NCBI GenBank assembly: GCA_028866275.1
Contig: JAGWIK010000007.1
Span: 1-64,000 of the forward strand
Source: Alphaproteobacteria bacterium
Lineage (GTDB): Bacteria > Pseudomonadota > Alphaproteobacteria > UBA9219
DNA: 64,000 nt
Reading direction: 5' to 3'
A program made the translations under genes and the position numbers. Under the pieces are notes generated by a model, which was not told the origin of the DNA, did not search any database, and saw only the letters and a program-made list of their open reading frames with translations. Shown here in pieces: positions 35,843-44,532 of the stretch (position 1 is the first letter of the stretch; the number at the start of each line of letters is the position of its first letter).

Positions 35843-36067
35843 TTGAAAGTTTCCAACACAGAAAATGATACGGCTTTATTCGAAGGCATTGATTTCGCCG
35901 AATTGGAAGACCGGTTCGGCCAGGACAGCGCGCGCGCCATTTTGCGCACGCTGGAACAATTCGAAGGCATCCCCGAATTTCGCGTCGCGACTTTGTCGTG
36001 CGAAGACAGAATGCGCAACGTGATGCAGGCGATGAAAGACAACATCCGGTTTCAAACCAGACATTAA
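35843..36067 (+). CDS. Small protein of unknown function
   Basis: Not recognised. The 74-residue acidic product starts at a TTG behind a strong AAGGAG site. It contains two predicted helices (DFAELEDRFGQDSARAILRTLEQF and SCEDRMRNVMQAMKDNIRF). No membrane segment or signal is seen. It may be co-transcribed with the next small gene 14 bp downstream. Confidence 0.6.
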   Translation: MKVSNTENDTALFEGIDFAELEDRFGQDSARAILRTLEQFEGIPEFRVATLSCEDRMRNVMQAMKDNIRFQTRH

Positions 36068-36081
36068 ACCGCGGGCCCATC

Positions 36082-36378
36082 GTGTTATATGAAGAACTTC
36101 ATCGCCGTTACGGAACCCATGTGTCGCAACGCGTGAAACGCGAATTGACGGCAAGCGATTTCGACGCCGTCGCTATCGACGATCTGCCCGAATGGCTGGA
36201 GGCGCGCGCCGAAGCCGCGCATGACGAATACCGCCAATTGCTCAACAACCCGATCTCGATGGCCAGCGGCGACCAAAGCGCGGCGGGCGCCGCCTGCCGC
36301 CGCTGGCGCGAAGCCGAAGATCTGGCCTATTTGATCGCCGTGGCCGAGGATGTCGGCGCGGCGGTTCGCATATCGTAA
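36082..36378 (+). CDS. Small protein of unknown function
   Basis: Not recognised. About 98 residues from a GTG at 36082; the frame also allows an ATG at 35998, but that would overlap the previous gene by 70 bases. The content is charged and helical (DDLPEWLEARAEAAHDEYRQLL, CRRWREAEDLAYLIAVAEDVGAAV) and looks protein-like, but there is no clear ribosome site for the GTG. Confidence 0.4.
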   Translation: MLYEELHRRYGTHVSQRVKRELTASDFDAVAIDDLPEWLEARAEAAHDEYRQLLNNPISMASGDQSAAGAACRRWREAEDLAYLIAVAEDVGAAVRIS

Positions 36379-36555
36379 CGGCCGCAACTAATTATTATCT
36401 TGTATTACGGATGGGTGCGGCCTACATTGCGCCGCAATATGGCGGGTATCTTCTTCGGAACAGTCTTCCTGAAATCGTAACGCGCCAAAGGGGCAGGCCT
36501 ATCATGTCGATAAAGGCCGCTAACGGAAACGACCGCCGCCCCTTGCGTGAATGTA

Positions 36556-36584
36556 CGTGTTACAGCGCGTGTTACAGTGCGTGT
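36556..36584 (+). repeat. 12-bp direct repeat, about 2.4 copies
   Basis: CGTGTTACAGCG and CGTGTTACAGTG stand in tandem, followed by CGTGT, 15 bases before the rhlE-like ATG. They lie in the 5' leader and could be a regulator site or chance. The rest of the 36379-36598 gap shows no clear gene. Confidence 0.45.
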
Positions 36585-36598
36585 CGAACAAGGACAAT

Positions 36599-38191
36599 AT
36601 GACGATCGATTTCAACGGCCTTGGCTTGCCGCCAAAGCTTCTTCACGCCTTGGCGCGCATGAATTTCACCGCGCCGACCCCCATTCAGGCGCAAGCCATC
36701 CCCGCGGCCTTGCAGGGCCGTGACATTCTGGGCTCCGCCGCGACGGGCACGGGTAAAACCGGCGCGTTCGGCATTCCGCTGATCGCGCATCTGATGGAAC
36801 ATACAGATCATGCCGCGCTGGTGATGACGCCGACCCGCGAACTGGCGGCGCAGGTCGTCGCCTCGCTGCAACAAATGATCCCCGTGGCCGGCATCAACAC
36901 CGCGCTCCTGATCGGCGGCGAAGCGATGCCGCGCCAGTTGCGGCAATTGCAAAAACATCCGCGCCTGATCGTGGGCACGCCGGGCCGCATCAACGACCAT
37001 CTGCTGCGCCGCAGCCTGTCTTTGGCCAATGTGCGCTTTCTGGTGCTGGACGAAACCGACCGCATGCTCGATATGGGCTTCGGCGTGCAGATCGACAAGA
37101 TCGTCGCGCATCTGCCCGGCGAACGCCAGACGCTGCTGTTTTCCGCGACCCTGCCGGCGGGCATCGTCAAGCTGTCGTCGAAATACATGAAAAACCCCGA
37201 ACGCATCAGCGCAGGGTCGACCGTCGCCGCCGCGCCGAACATCAAGCAGGAATTGATACAGGTCGGCGATCACGAAAAATACCCGACGCTTCTGGAACAG
37301 CTGCGCGCGCACGAAGGCTCGGCGATTATTTTCGTCAAAACCAAATGGGGCGCCGACAAACTTGCCGAAAAACTGTCGCGCGAGAAATTACAGGCCGACG
37401 CCATTCACGGCGATTTGCGCCAGTCGCGCCGCGACCGCGTCATCCAGTCTTTCCGCGACAGGAAATTCCGTTTTCTGGTGGCGACCGATCTGGCGGCGCG
37501 CGGCCTCGATGTGCCGCATATCGGCCTTGTCATCAATTACGACCTGCCGCAACAACCGGAAGATTACATCCACCGCATCGGCCGCACCGCGCGCGCGGGC
37601 GCGTCGGGCAAGGCGATCAACTTCCTGACCTCGGCCGACCGTCCGAAATGGAACGCTATTCATCGCATGATGAATCCGGGCGCCGCGCCCGAACGCGCGC
37701 CGCGTCAGGAACGCAGCTATAAACCGGCGGAAAAAAGCAGAGAAAAACGCAGATACGATCACAAATCCCGTGACGGCGACGCGCGCGACCATAAATCGCG
37801 TGAGCACGGGCCGCGCGATCATGGGCCACGTGAGCACGGGCCGCGCGACCACACGCCACGCGACGATAAAGCTTATGGTCACAAACCGCGCGATCATAAA
37901 CCCCGCGACCATAAACCGCGCGATGGCGAAACGCGCGACCCTCACAGCCGCGACCGGCGCGCGCCCGCGGCGCACGGCCATGAACCGCGCAGCCATGAAT
38001 CCCGCGGCCACGAACCGCGTGCGCATGAATCGCGCGGGCATCATCCGCGCGGCGCGGAAATGCGGGGGCAGGACGGCCCGGCCAAGCGCGCCGACGGCAC
38101 CCATTTCTCGCGCGACAAAAAACCGCATGGCAAAGGCTGGGGCGCGCGCAAACCCATGAACAAACAGGGCGGCGGCCACGGCAAGGCGTAA
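36599..38191 (+). CDS. DEAD-box-type RNA helicase, RhlE-like, with DETD motif and His/Arg-rich tail
   Basis: This is an ATP-dependent RNA helicase of 530 residues. The core (about 1-360) has the Q motif with FTAPTPIQAQAIP, then SAATGTGKT (motif I), TPTRELA (Ia), LVLDETDRMLDMGF (motif II, DETD instead of DEAD), SAT (III), VATDLAARGLDVP (V) and HRIGRTARAG (VI). The tail (about 375-510) is low-complexity, built of short imperfect repeats such as DHKPR, EHGPR and HESRG, very rich in His, Arg, Asp. The ATG at 36599 has AGGACA upstream. It may act in ribosome assembly or mRNA decay at low temperature. Confidence 0.92.
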   Translation: MTIDFNGLGLPPKLLHALARMNFTAPTPIQAQAIPAALQGRDILGSAATGTGKTGAFGIPLIAHLMEHTDHAALVMTPTRELAAQVVASLQQMIPVAGINTALLIGGEAMPRQLRQLQKHPRLIVGTPGRINDHLLRRSLSLANVRFLVLDETDRMLDMGFGVQIDKIVAHLPGERQTLLFSATLPAGIVKLSSKYMKNPERISAGSTVAAAPNIKQELIQVGDHEKYPTLLEQLRAHEGSAIIFVKTKWGADKLAEKLSREKLQADAIHGDLRQSRRDRVIQSFRDRKFRFLVATDLAARGLDVPHIGLVINYDLPQQPEDYIHRIGRTARAGASGKAINFLTSADRPKWNAIHRMMNPGAAPERAPRQERSYKPAEKSREKRRYDHKSRDGDARDHKSREHGPRDHGPREHGPRDHTPRDDKAYGHKPRDHKPRDHKPRDGETRDPHSRDRRAPAAHGHEPRSHESRGHEPRAHESRGHHPRGAEMRGQDGPAKRADGTHFSRDKKPHGKGWGARKPMNKQGGGHGKA

Positions 38192-38205
38192 AGGTTACGG
38201 GTTAT

Positions 38206-38349
<144 letters not shown>

Positions 38350-38399
38350 CGTGCATTTGCTGATGTGATTCCAGTTCCACGCTTGGTGCGCAAGTAATT

Positions 38400-38429
38400 T
38401 TGTTCTTTCATGGCGAAGCGCGTTAATAT
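38400..38429 (+). promoter_or_regulatory. Putative promoter of the orphan membrane-protein gene
   Basis: TTGTTC (38400-38405) and TAATAT (38424-38429) are spaced 18 bp, 37 bases before the ATG at 38466. The match is moderate, in locally AT-rich DNA. Confidence 0.4.
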
Positions 38430-38465
38430 AGAAAGCCAATATGTGCGTATTTTTAAGGAAAAATT

Positions 38466-39089
38466 ATGAATCCTATTGAACAAGCCTTTCATGCTGCGAA
38501 AGCCATTTGCGGCCCTGTCTGCAAACTTGCCAATGAATGGCGCGATACCTTGTTGTACACAGGTATCGCCGTTGGACTTGGGTTTGCCCTGGTGCATGGC
38601 GGTGGCAGAGCGTCGGCAAACATGGCCCAAAACATTGTTCTTCAACGTGAGTTGATTAGAGCCTTGATGTGGAATTTTGGTAAATTTAAGAAAATAGCCG
38701 GATACGATCCGGTTCCTGTGGATAGAGCAAAAAACTCTCTTGCCGCGCTCTTTGTGGTCGCGTCTGTGGGGATGGTAGGTGAGATGCCTCCGCTTTCGAC
38801 GCATGTGCATACATTTGGCCTAACGGTCCAAGTTGTCGCTGGTACCTTGACGGGGCTTGGTCTATATGGACGTGGTTCCGGAGTTCGCGATATTCCCGCA
38901 TTGTATTTTCATGATCAAACCGGCATGTGGGATTGGCCGCGCAAGCAGGGCGGCGGAACAACGCAGACGCAAAAGTTGAAAAACGCGTTCGGAAAATTTG
39001 GCAGAACGCTGGCGGGGTACGTGCCGGTTCCCCGCCCTGCCTATAGTCCGTCTCCTGTTGCGAGTCGTTCTTCTGCCGAGGTGGGCTAA
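38466..39089 (+). CDS. Orphan membrane protein inside the asd duplication
   Basis: Not recognised. The 207-residue product has AAGGAAAA before its ATG, a hydrophobic segment near 28-47 (LLYTGIAVGLGFALVHGG) and two more near 90-140 (SLAALFVVASVGMVG, VQVVAGTLTGLGLYG). A polar, Gly/Ser/Pro-rich C-terminal 60 residues follow. Codon use is more AT-rich than in neighbouring genes. It is the only gene between the two copies of the asd 3' end, which points to acquisition by transfer. There is no integrase or transposase beside it. Confidence 0.65.
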   Translation: MNPIEQAFHAAKAICGPVCKLANEWRDTLLYTGIAVGLGFALVHGGGRASANMAQNIVLQRELIRALMWNFGKFKKIAGYDPVPVDRAKNSLAALFVVASVGMVGEMPPLSTHVHTFGLTVQVVAGTLTGLGLYGRGSGVRDIPALYFHDQTGMWDWPRKQGGGTTQTQKLKNAFGKFGRTLAGYVPVPRPAYSPSPVASRSSAEVG

Positions 39090-39134
39090 GAAAGACGATC
39101 ACGACACAGTCAACGGCGGTTGCCCGGCGAAACC

Positions 39135-40154
39135 CTATCCCAAATAATCCTTGGCAAGCAGCTCTGCAATCTGCACGGCGTTCAACGCCGCGCCTTTGCG
39201 CAGATTGTCGCCGACCACCCATAAATTCAGCCCGTTTTCGACGCTGATATCCTCGCGGATACGGCTGACGAAAACATTGTCTTCGCCCGCGCACTCAACC
39301 GGCGTCACGAACCCGTCTTCGTGATGATGGTCGATGACGGTAACGCCCTTGGCCTTTTTCAACGCCGCGCGCGCTTCGCCCGCGCTGATGGGGTTTTCGA
39401 ATTCGACATTGACCGCTTCGGCATGGCCGATGAAAACAGGCACGCGCACGCAGGTCGCCGACAGTTTGATCTTGGGGTCGAGGATCTTCTTGGTCTCGGC
39501 CATCATCTTCCATTCTTCCTTCGTCATGCCGTCATCCATAAAAACATCGATCTGCGGAATGACGTTGAAGGCGATCTGCTTGCGGAATTGTTCCTTTTTC
39601 AACTCGTCGTTGACGAACACCGCGCGCGTTTGCGTGAACAACTCGTCCATCGCCTCCTTGCCCGCGCCCGACACCGATTGATAGGTGGCCACAACGATGC
39701 GCGTGATTTTGGCAAGGTCATGCAAAGGCTTTAACGCCACCAGCATCTGAATGGTCGAACAATTGGGGTTGGCGATGATATTGCGTTTTTTGTATCCGGC
39801 AATGGCTTCGGGGTTGACTTCGGGCACCACCAGCGGCACATCCGGATCCATGCGAAATTGTGACGTGTTGTCGATGACGACGCATCCGGCCTTGCCCGCG
39901 CGCGGCGCGAATTCCGCCGAAACTTTCGCCCCGGCCGAAGACAGGCATATGTCCGTGCCTTTGAAATCATAGGTCGCAAGATCTTGCACCGTCAGCACAT
40001 CGTCTTCGCCGAAACTGACCTCGCCGCCCGCCGAACGTCCGGATGCCAACGCGATAACGTCCGCCACCGGAAAGCCGCGTTCGGCCACGGTTTTCAACAT
40101 TTCGCGGCCCACGGCCCCGGTCGCGCCGACAACGGCTATTTTGTATTTTTTCAT
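39135..40154 (-). CDS. asd: Aspartate-semialdehyde dehydrogenase
   Basis: Asd reduces aspartyl phosphate for lysine, diaminopimelate, threonine and methionine synthesis. The 339-residue protein shows VVGATGAVGREML (NADP loop), ASGRSAG, the catalytic Cys in NPNCSTIQMLVAL, YQSVSGAGKEAM and RVPVFIGHAEAVNVEF. The ATG at 40154 gives the usual KKYKIAVVGATG start. Its last 35 codons are duplicated at 38214-38349, and its final residues (LLAKDYLG) may have come in with the inserted DNA. Confidence 0.95.
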   Translation of the reverse strand: MKKYKIAVVGATGAVGREMLKTVAERGFPVADVIALASGRSAGGEVSFGEDDVLTVQDLATYDFKGTDICLSSAGAKVSAEFAPRAGKAGCVVIDNTSQFRMDPDVPLVVPEVNPEAIAGYKKRNIIANPNCSTIQMLVALKPLHDLAKITRIVVATYQSVSGAGKEAMDELFTQTRAVFVNDELKKEQFRKQIAFNVIPQIDVFMDDGMTKEEWKMMAETKKILDPKIKLSATCVRVPVFIGHAEAVNVEFENPISAGEARAALKKAKGVTVIDHHHEDGFVTPVECAGEDNVFVSRIREDISVENGLNLWVVGDNLRKGAALNAVQIAELLAKDYLG

Positions 40155-40310
40155 GATGTTAAACCTGTGCTTTGATGTGCCTTGCGAACCCAGACTACAT
40201 AATATCTTTCGCAATTGCAGCAACGGAAAAGGCAGGGGAAAAACACGCGTTTTAACTCTTTGTTCACGGCCGTTAACGCAAGATAGGGTGAAACTTTTCG
40301 GAGTCCTTCC

Positions 40311-41435
40311 ATGAAATCCGTCGTGATAGCCGGTTACGTCCGGTCGCCCTTCTGCCTCGCCAACAAAGGCGAACTGGCCAAAACGCGCCCCGATGACATG
40401 GCCGCGACCGTCATTCGCGCGTTGGTTGAACGCAGCAAGGTAAACCCCGCCGATATCGAAGATTTAATTCTGGGCTGCGCCTTTCCCGAAGGCGAACAGG
40501 GGCTCAACGTCGCGCGGCTGATCGGATTTCTGGCGCAACTGCCGCCGACCGTCGCGGGCACGACGGTCAACCGTTTTTGCGGCTCGTCGATGCAAAGCAT
40601 CCATATGGCGGCGGGCGCCATACAAATGGGCGCGGGCGACGCCTTCATCTGCGCCGGCGTCGAAAGCATGACGCGCGTGCCGATGTCGGGGTTCAACCCG
40701 ATGCCGAACCCCGCGCTGGCCGAAAAATACCCGGCGGCCTATATGAGCATGGGGGCGACCGCCGAAAACGTCGCCAGAAAATACGGCATTTCCCGCAAGG
40801 ATCAGGAAGCCTTCGCCGTGCTGTCGCAGGCCAAAGCCGCCGCCGCGCAGAATGCCGGAAAATTCGCCGATGAAATCATCGCGGTTGCGGGCGTGGACAA
40901 AGACGGCTGCCCGCGCCCCGGCACCACGGCGGAAAAACTCGCCGAACTGAAACCGGCTTTCGACGAAAAGGGCAGCGTGACGGCGGGCACATCCTCGCCG
41001 CTGACCGACGGCGCGGCGGCCACGCTGGTGACGTCCGAAGATTACGCGCGCGCCAACGGGCTGACGATATTGGCGCGGGTCAAATCCATCGCCGTGGCGG
41101 GATGCCTGCCGGAAATCATGGGCATCGGCCCCGTGGCGGCGACGCAAAAAGCGTTGAAACGCGCCGGATTGACAATCGCCGACATCGACATCATCGAACT
41201 CAACGAAGCTTTTTCCAGCCAGTCGCTGGCCTGCATCCACGATCTGGGCATCGACATTTCGCGCGTCAATCTCGACGGCGGCGCCATCGCGCTGGGCCAT
41301 CCGCTGGGCGCGACCGGCGCGCGCATCACCGGCAAGGCCGCGTCGCTTCTGAAACGTGAAGGCAAAAAATTCGCGCTGGCCACGCAATGTATCGGCGGCG
41401 GGCAGGGCATCGCGACCATTCTGGAGGCAGTGTAA
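40311..41435 (+). CDS. fadA: Acetyl-CoA acyltransferase (beta-oxidation thiolase)
   Basis: Thiolase cleaves 3-ketoacyl-CoA to acetyl-CoA and a shortened acyl-CoA. The 374-residue protein has the nucleophile Cys in NRFCGSSMQSIHMAAGAI (about residue 87), ELNEAFSSQSLA, the histidine in GGAIALGHPLGATGARI and the second Cys in ATQCIGGGQG. The GGAG site precedes the ATG. Three bases after its stop begins the HAD-ECH fusion gene, so the two are the thiolase and trifunctional partners of one operon. Confidence 0.94.
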   Translation: MKSVVIAGYVRSPFCLANKGELAKTRPDDMAATVIRALVERSKVNPADIEDLILGCAFPEGEQGLNVARLIGFLAQLPPTVAGTTVNRFCGSSMQSIHMAAGAIQMGAGDAFICAGVESMTRVPMSGFNPMPNPALAEKYPAAYMSMGATAENVARKYGISRKDQEAFAVLSQAKAAAAQNAGKFADEIIAVAGVDKDGCPRPGTTAEKLAELKPAFDEKGSVTAGTSSPLTDGAAATLVTSEDYARANGLTILARVKSIAVAGCLPEIMGIGPVAATQKALKRAGLTIADIDIIELNEAFSSQSLACIHDLGIDISRVNLDGGAIALGHPLGATGARITGKAASLLKREGKKFALATQCIGGGQGIATILEAV

Positions 41436-41438
41436 GTC

Positions 41439-43772
41439 ATGACCGCAATCAAATCCGTCGCCGTCATCGGTTCCGGCGTTATGGGCAGCGCGATCGCCGC
41501 CCACATGGCCAACGCGGGCGTGCCCGTGCTGTTGCTCGACATCGTGTTGAAAGACAAACCCGACCGCACTTTTCTGGCCAAAGGCGCCATCGAACGGTTG
41601 TTGAAAACCGACCCCGCGCCCTTTATGCATCCGAAAAACGCGCGCCTCGTCACGCCCGGCAATCTGGAAGACGATCTCGCCAAACTGGCCGATGTCGACT
41701 GGATCATCGAAGCGGTTCTGGAAAACCCGGAAGTCAAATCCGACCTCTACAAAAAAATCGACGGCGTCCGCAAAGCGGGTTCCGTCGTGTCGTCGAACAC
41801 GTCGACCATTCCGTTGCATGTGCTGACGGGCGGGCAGTCGGAACAATTCGCGCGCGACTTTATGATCACGCATTTTTTCAACCCGCCGCGTTACATGCGC
41901 CTGCTGGAACTGGTGACGGGGCCGCAAACGCGCGCCGATGCCGTCGATGTCATCCGCGATTTCTGCGACCGCAATCTGGGCAAGGGCGTCGTGCCGTGCA
42001 AGGACACGCCGGGCTTCATCGCCAACCGTCTGGGCGTTTTCTTTTTGCAATCCGCCGTCAACGCGGCGATGGATATGGGCCTGACGGTCGAAGAAGCCGA
42101 CGCGGTGTTCAGCAAACCGACCGGCATGCCGAAAACCGGCGTGTTCGGCCTGCTCGACCTCATCGGGCTGGATCTGATGCCGCTGATCGCCAAAAGCTTT
42201 ATGGCGACCTTGCCCGCCGACGACGCCTATCGCGCCGTCAATATCGCCCATCCGCTGATCGATAAAATGATCGCCGACGGTTACACGGGCCGCAAGGGCA
42301 AGGGCGGTTTTTACCGCGTCAACAAAAGCGAAGGCGGCAAGGTCAAGGAATCCATCGACCTTCAAACCGGCGAATACCGCCCGTCGCAAAAAGCCAAACT
42401 CGCCGCCGTCGAAAACGCGGGCAAGAATCTGCGCGCTTTGTGCGAGACCGACGACAAAATCGGCCAATTCGCGTGGCGCGTGCTGTCGCAAGCCCTGACT
42501 TACGCCGCGTCGCTGGTGCCGCAAATCGCCGACGATGTCGTCGCGGTCGATGCCGGCATGCGGTTGGGGTTCAACTGGAAATTCGGGCCGTTCGAACTGA
42601 TCGACCAGCTCGGCGCGGCGTGGTTCGCCAAACGCCTGCTGGCCGAAGGCAAAACCGTGCCCGACCTGTTGCAAAAAGCGGTGGGGCAAAGCTTCTACCG
42701 CGTCGAAGCGGGACGCCTCGAATATCTGAACACCGAAGGCTTCTTCCGTCCCGTCGTGCGCCCGTCGGGCGTGTTGCTGCTGGCCGATGTCAAGCGCGCC
42801 GCCAAACCGCTGTTGAAAAACGGCTCGGCCAGCCTGTGGGACATCGGGGACGGCGTGGTGTGTTTCGAATTTCACACCAAAATGAACGCCATCGACCCCG
42901 ATATTTTCGCGCTGCTGAAAAAATCCATCGCGCTGGTGGGCGACGGCAAAGGCAAATATAAAGGCATGGTCGTCCATAACGACGCCGACAATTTTTCCGC
43001 CGGCGCCAATCTGGGCCTTGCCTTGTTCGCGCTGAATATCGCGATGTATCCGGCGATAGAAGATCTGGTCAAACAGGGCCACGAAACCTATCAAATGCTG
43101 AAATTCGCGCCGTTCCCGACGGTCGCCGCGCCCGCAGGCCTCGCGCTGGGCGGCGGATGCGAAATCACGCTGCACTGCGCGGCGACGCAGGCCTATGCCG
43201 AAACCTATATCGGATTGGTCGAAGTCGGCGTCGGCCTGATCCCCGGCTGGGGCGGCTGCGCGCAAATGCTGGGCCGCGCCTTCGGCCGGAAAAAACGTTT
43301 CGGCGGCCCCATACCGCCGGTGGCGCAAATTTTTGAAACGATCAGCACGGCCAAAGTCGCCAAATCGGCGCAGGACGCGCGCGACTTGATGTATCTGCGC
43401 GACACCGACGGCATCACCATGAACCGCGACCGGCTGCTGTTCGATGCCAAACAACGCGTGCTGGAACTGGCGAAGGATTACAAACCGCCCGAACCGCTGG
43501 TGCTCAACCTGCCGGGGCCGACCGGCCGCGCGGCCTTGGGGCTGGCAATCGATGGCTTTAAAATGCTGGGCAAAGCTCTGCCGCACGATGTCACGGTGTC
43601 GAAAGCGCTGGCATCCGTGCTGTGCGGCGGCGAACGCGACTTCACCACGCCGACGACCGAGGCGCAGATTCTGGAAATGGAACGGCGCGAATTCATGCAG
43701 CTCGTCCATACGGACGAAACCGTGGCGCGCATCGGCTACATGCTGAAAAACGGCAAGCCGTTGCGGAATTAG
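41439..43772 (+). CDS. 3-hydroxyacyl-CoA dehydrogenase / enoyl-CoA hydratase fusion, FadN-like domain order
   Basis: This bifunctional enzyme hydrates enoyl-CoA and oxidises 3-hydroxyacyl-CoA. The dehydrogenase comes first: VAVIGSGVMGSAIAAHMANAG at residue 6, SSNTSTIPLHVL near 114, DFMITHFFNPPRYMRLLELV near 140. The hydratase domain comes last (about 480-770), with NFSAGANLG and PTVAAPAGLALGGGCEITLHC. This is the reverse of E. coli FadB and matches B. subtilis FadN in order and length (777 residues). It partners the thiolase upstream and the acyl-CoA dehydrogenase at 44533. Confidence 0.93.
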   Translation: MTAIKSVAVIGSGVMGSAIAAHMANAGVPVLLLDIVLKDKPDRTFLAKGAIERLLKTDPAPFMHPKNARLVTPGNLEDDLAKLADVDWIIEAVLENPEVKSDLYKKIDGVRKAGSVVSSNTSTIPLHVLTGGQSEQFARDFMITHFFNPPRYMRLLELVTGPQTRADAVDVIRDFCDRNLGKGVVPCKDTPGFIANRLGVFFLQSAVNAAMDMGLTVEEADAVFSKPTGMPKTGVFGLLDLIGLDLMPLIAKSFMATLPADDAYRAVNIAHPLIDKMIADGYTGRKGKGGFYRVNKSEGGKVKESIDLQTGEYRPSQKAKLAAVENAGKNLRALCETDDKIGQFAWRVLSQALTYAASLVPQIADDVVAVDAGMRLGFNWKFGPFELIDQLGAAWFAKRLLAEGKTVPDLLQKAVGQSFYRVEAGRLEYLNTEGFFRPVVRPSGVLLLADVKRAAKPLLKNGSASLWDIGDGVVCFEFHTKMNAIDPDIFALLKKSIALVGDGKGKYKGMVVHNDADNFSAGANLGLALFALNIAMYPAIEDLVKQGHETYQMLKFAPFPTVAAPAGLALGGGCEITLHCAATQAYAETYIGLVEVGVGLIPGWGGCAQMLGRAFGRKKRFGGPIPPVAQIFETISTAKVAKSAQDARDLMYLRDTDGITMNRDRLLFDAKQRVLELAKDYKPPEPLVLNLPGPTGRAALGLAIDGFKMLGKALPHDVTVSKALASVLCGGERDFTTPTTEAQILEMERREFMQLVHTDETVARIGYMLKNGKPLRN

Positions 43773-44302
43773 CTCCCGGCCTTGAGGGCGCTGTGGTGGG
43801 ACGCCTTCTGGTGGTCGGTGCCCTTCGGCCGGGGCGGCGCTTCGGTGCCGGTGGCCGCGGCGATGGCGACACGAATTTTGTGTATTTCATCCCAGGTTAA
43901 ATTTCCGCCAGCCTTATTCATCATCTGAAGATCGGTCAGCTGTGCGAACTGATCAACATATTGGAATTGGTCGTGAATAAGCCTGAAAAATCCGTCGATC
44001 TTGGGGGAAACATGCAAAGATAGAACCGAAAACAGGATGCGCTTTTCCGGCGTGTCGGGCAGGGCGACGCGACGACCGAACACGATGTCCATTGCCTGAC
44101 GCAGGGCGGCCATTCTTACGTCGCCAAAATTCTGGCACTTGCTCATAATGGACTCATCCGACAGGTGTTCTACCTGATCTATGGAAAGAAACCCTGCCTG
44201 ACGAAGCCTGTTGACGACGCTACGGCCGTTTTTTCCCATATAGGGAAGGAGGACTTCAATGGATGTAAGTTGAGAAGTGGACGCCCGTTTCTTTCTTGCC
44301 AT
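43769..44302 (-). CDS. Protein of unknown function with helix-hairpin-helix-like segment
   Basis: The 177-residue product has an N-terminal segment (VEVLLPYMGKN, VVNRLRQAGFLSIDQVEHLSDESI, VRMAALRQAMD) that resembles the tandem helix-hairpin-helix fold of DNA-binding proteins and the RNA polymerase alpha C-terminal domain. A helical region follows (ILFSVLSLHVSPKIDGFFRLIHDQF), then a basic tail. It lies opposite in strand inside the fatty-acid gene cluster and overlaps the fusion gene's end by 4 bp. Codon use is more AT-rich than in its neighbours. Function unknown; DNA binding is inference. Confidence 0.6.
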   Translation of the reverse strand: MARKKRASTSQLTSIEVLLPYMGKNGRSVVNRLRQAGFLSIDQVEHLSDESIMSKCQNFGDVRMAALRQAMDIVFGRRVALPDTPEKRILFSVLSLHVSPKIDGFFRLIHDQFQYVDQFAQLTDLQMMNKAGGNLTWDEIHKIRVAIAAATGTEAPPRPKGTDHQKASHHSALKAGS

Positions 44303-44532
44303 GATATCTATCCGCCTGAATAATTCTCTTAAGATGTTGTTAGCGGTTGTAGGCCTAGCATAAAGCCGCTGTCATCCTGTTTTTTACTTTCGTGCCTTTA
44401 AGGTGCTTTTTATGGTTAAATTATGACCGTTCTGGAAGACATCCGCACCGCCTTCTGGCGACTAATCTCCAAAATCCTATGGCGGGTTTTCACTCTGCTG
44501 TACGGAAAACGCATCCGGTAATTGAGGTCGTC

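Noticed and set aside
36411..36602. 63-codon open frame before the helicase gene
   Set aside because: No ribosome site, a cysteine- and arginine-rich odd composition, and it runs through the 12-bp direct repeats; more likely leader sequence.
40464..43709. 1081-codon open frame antisense to the thiolase and HAD-ECH genes
   Set aside because: It runs across two unrelated sense genes and their junction, and has a shadow-like composition (His, Arg, Gly, Phe). No start signal or homology.
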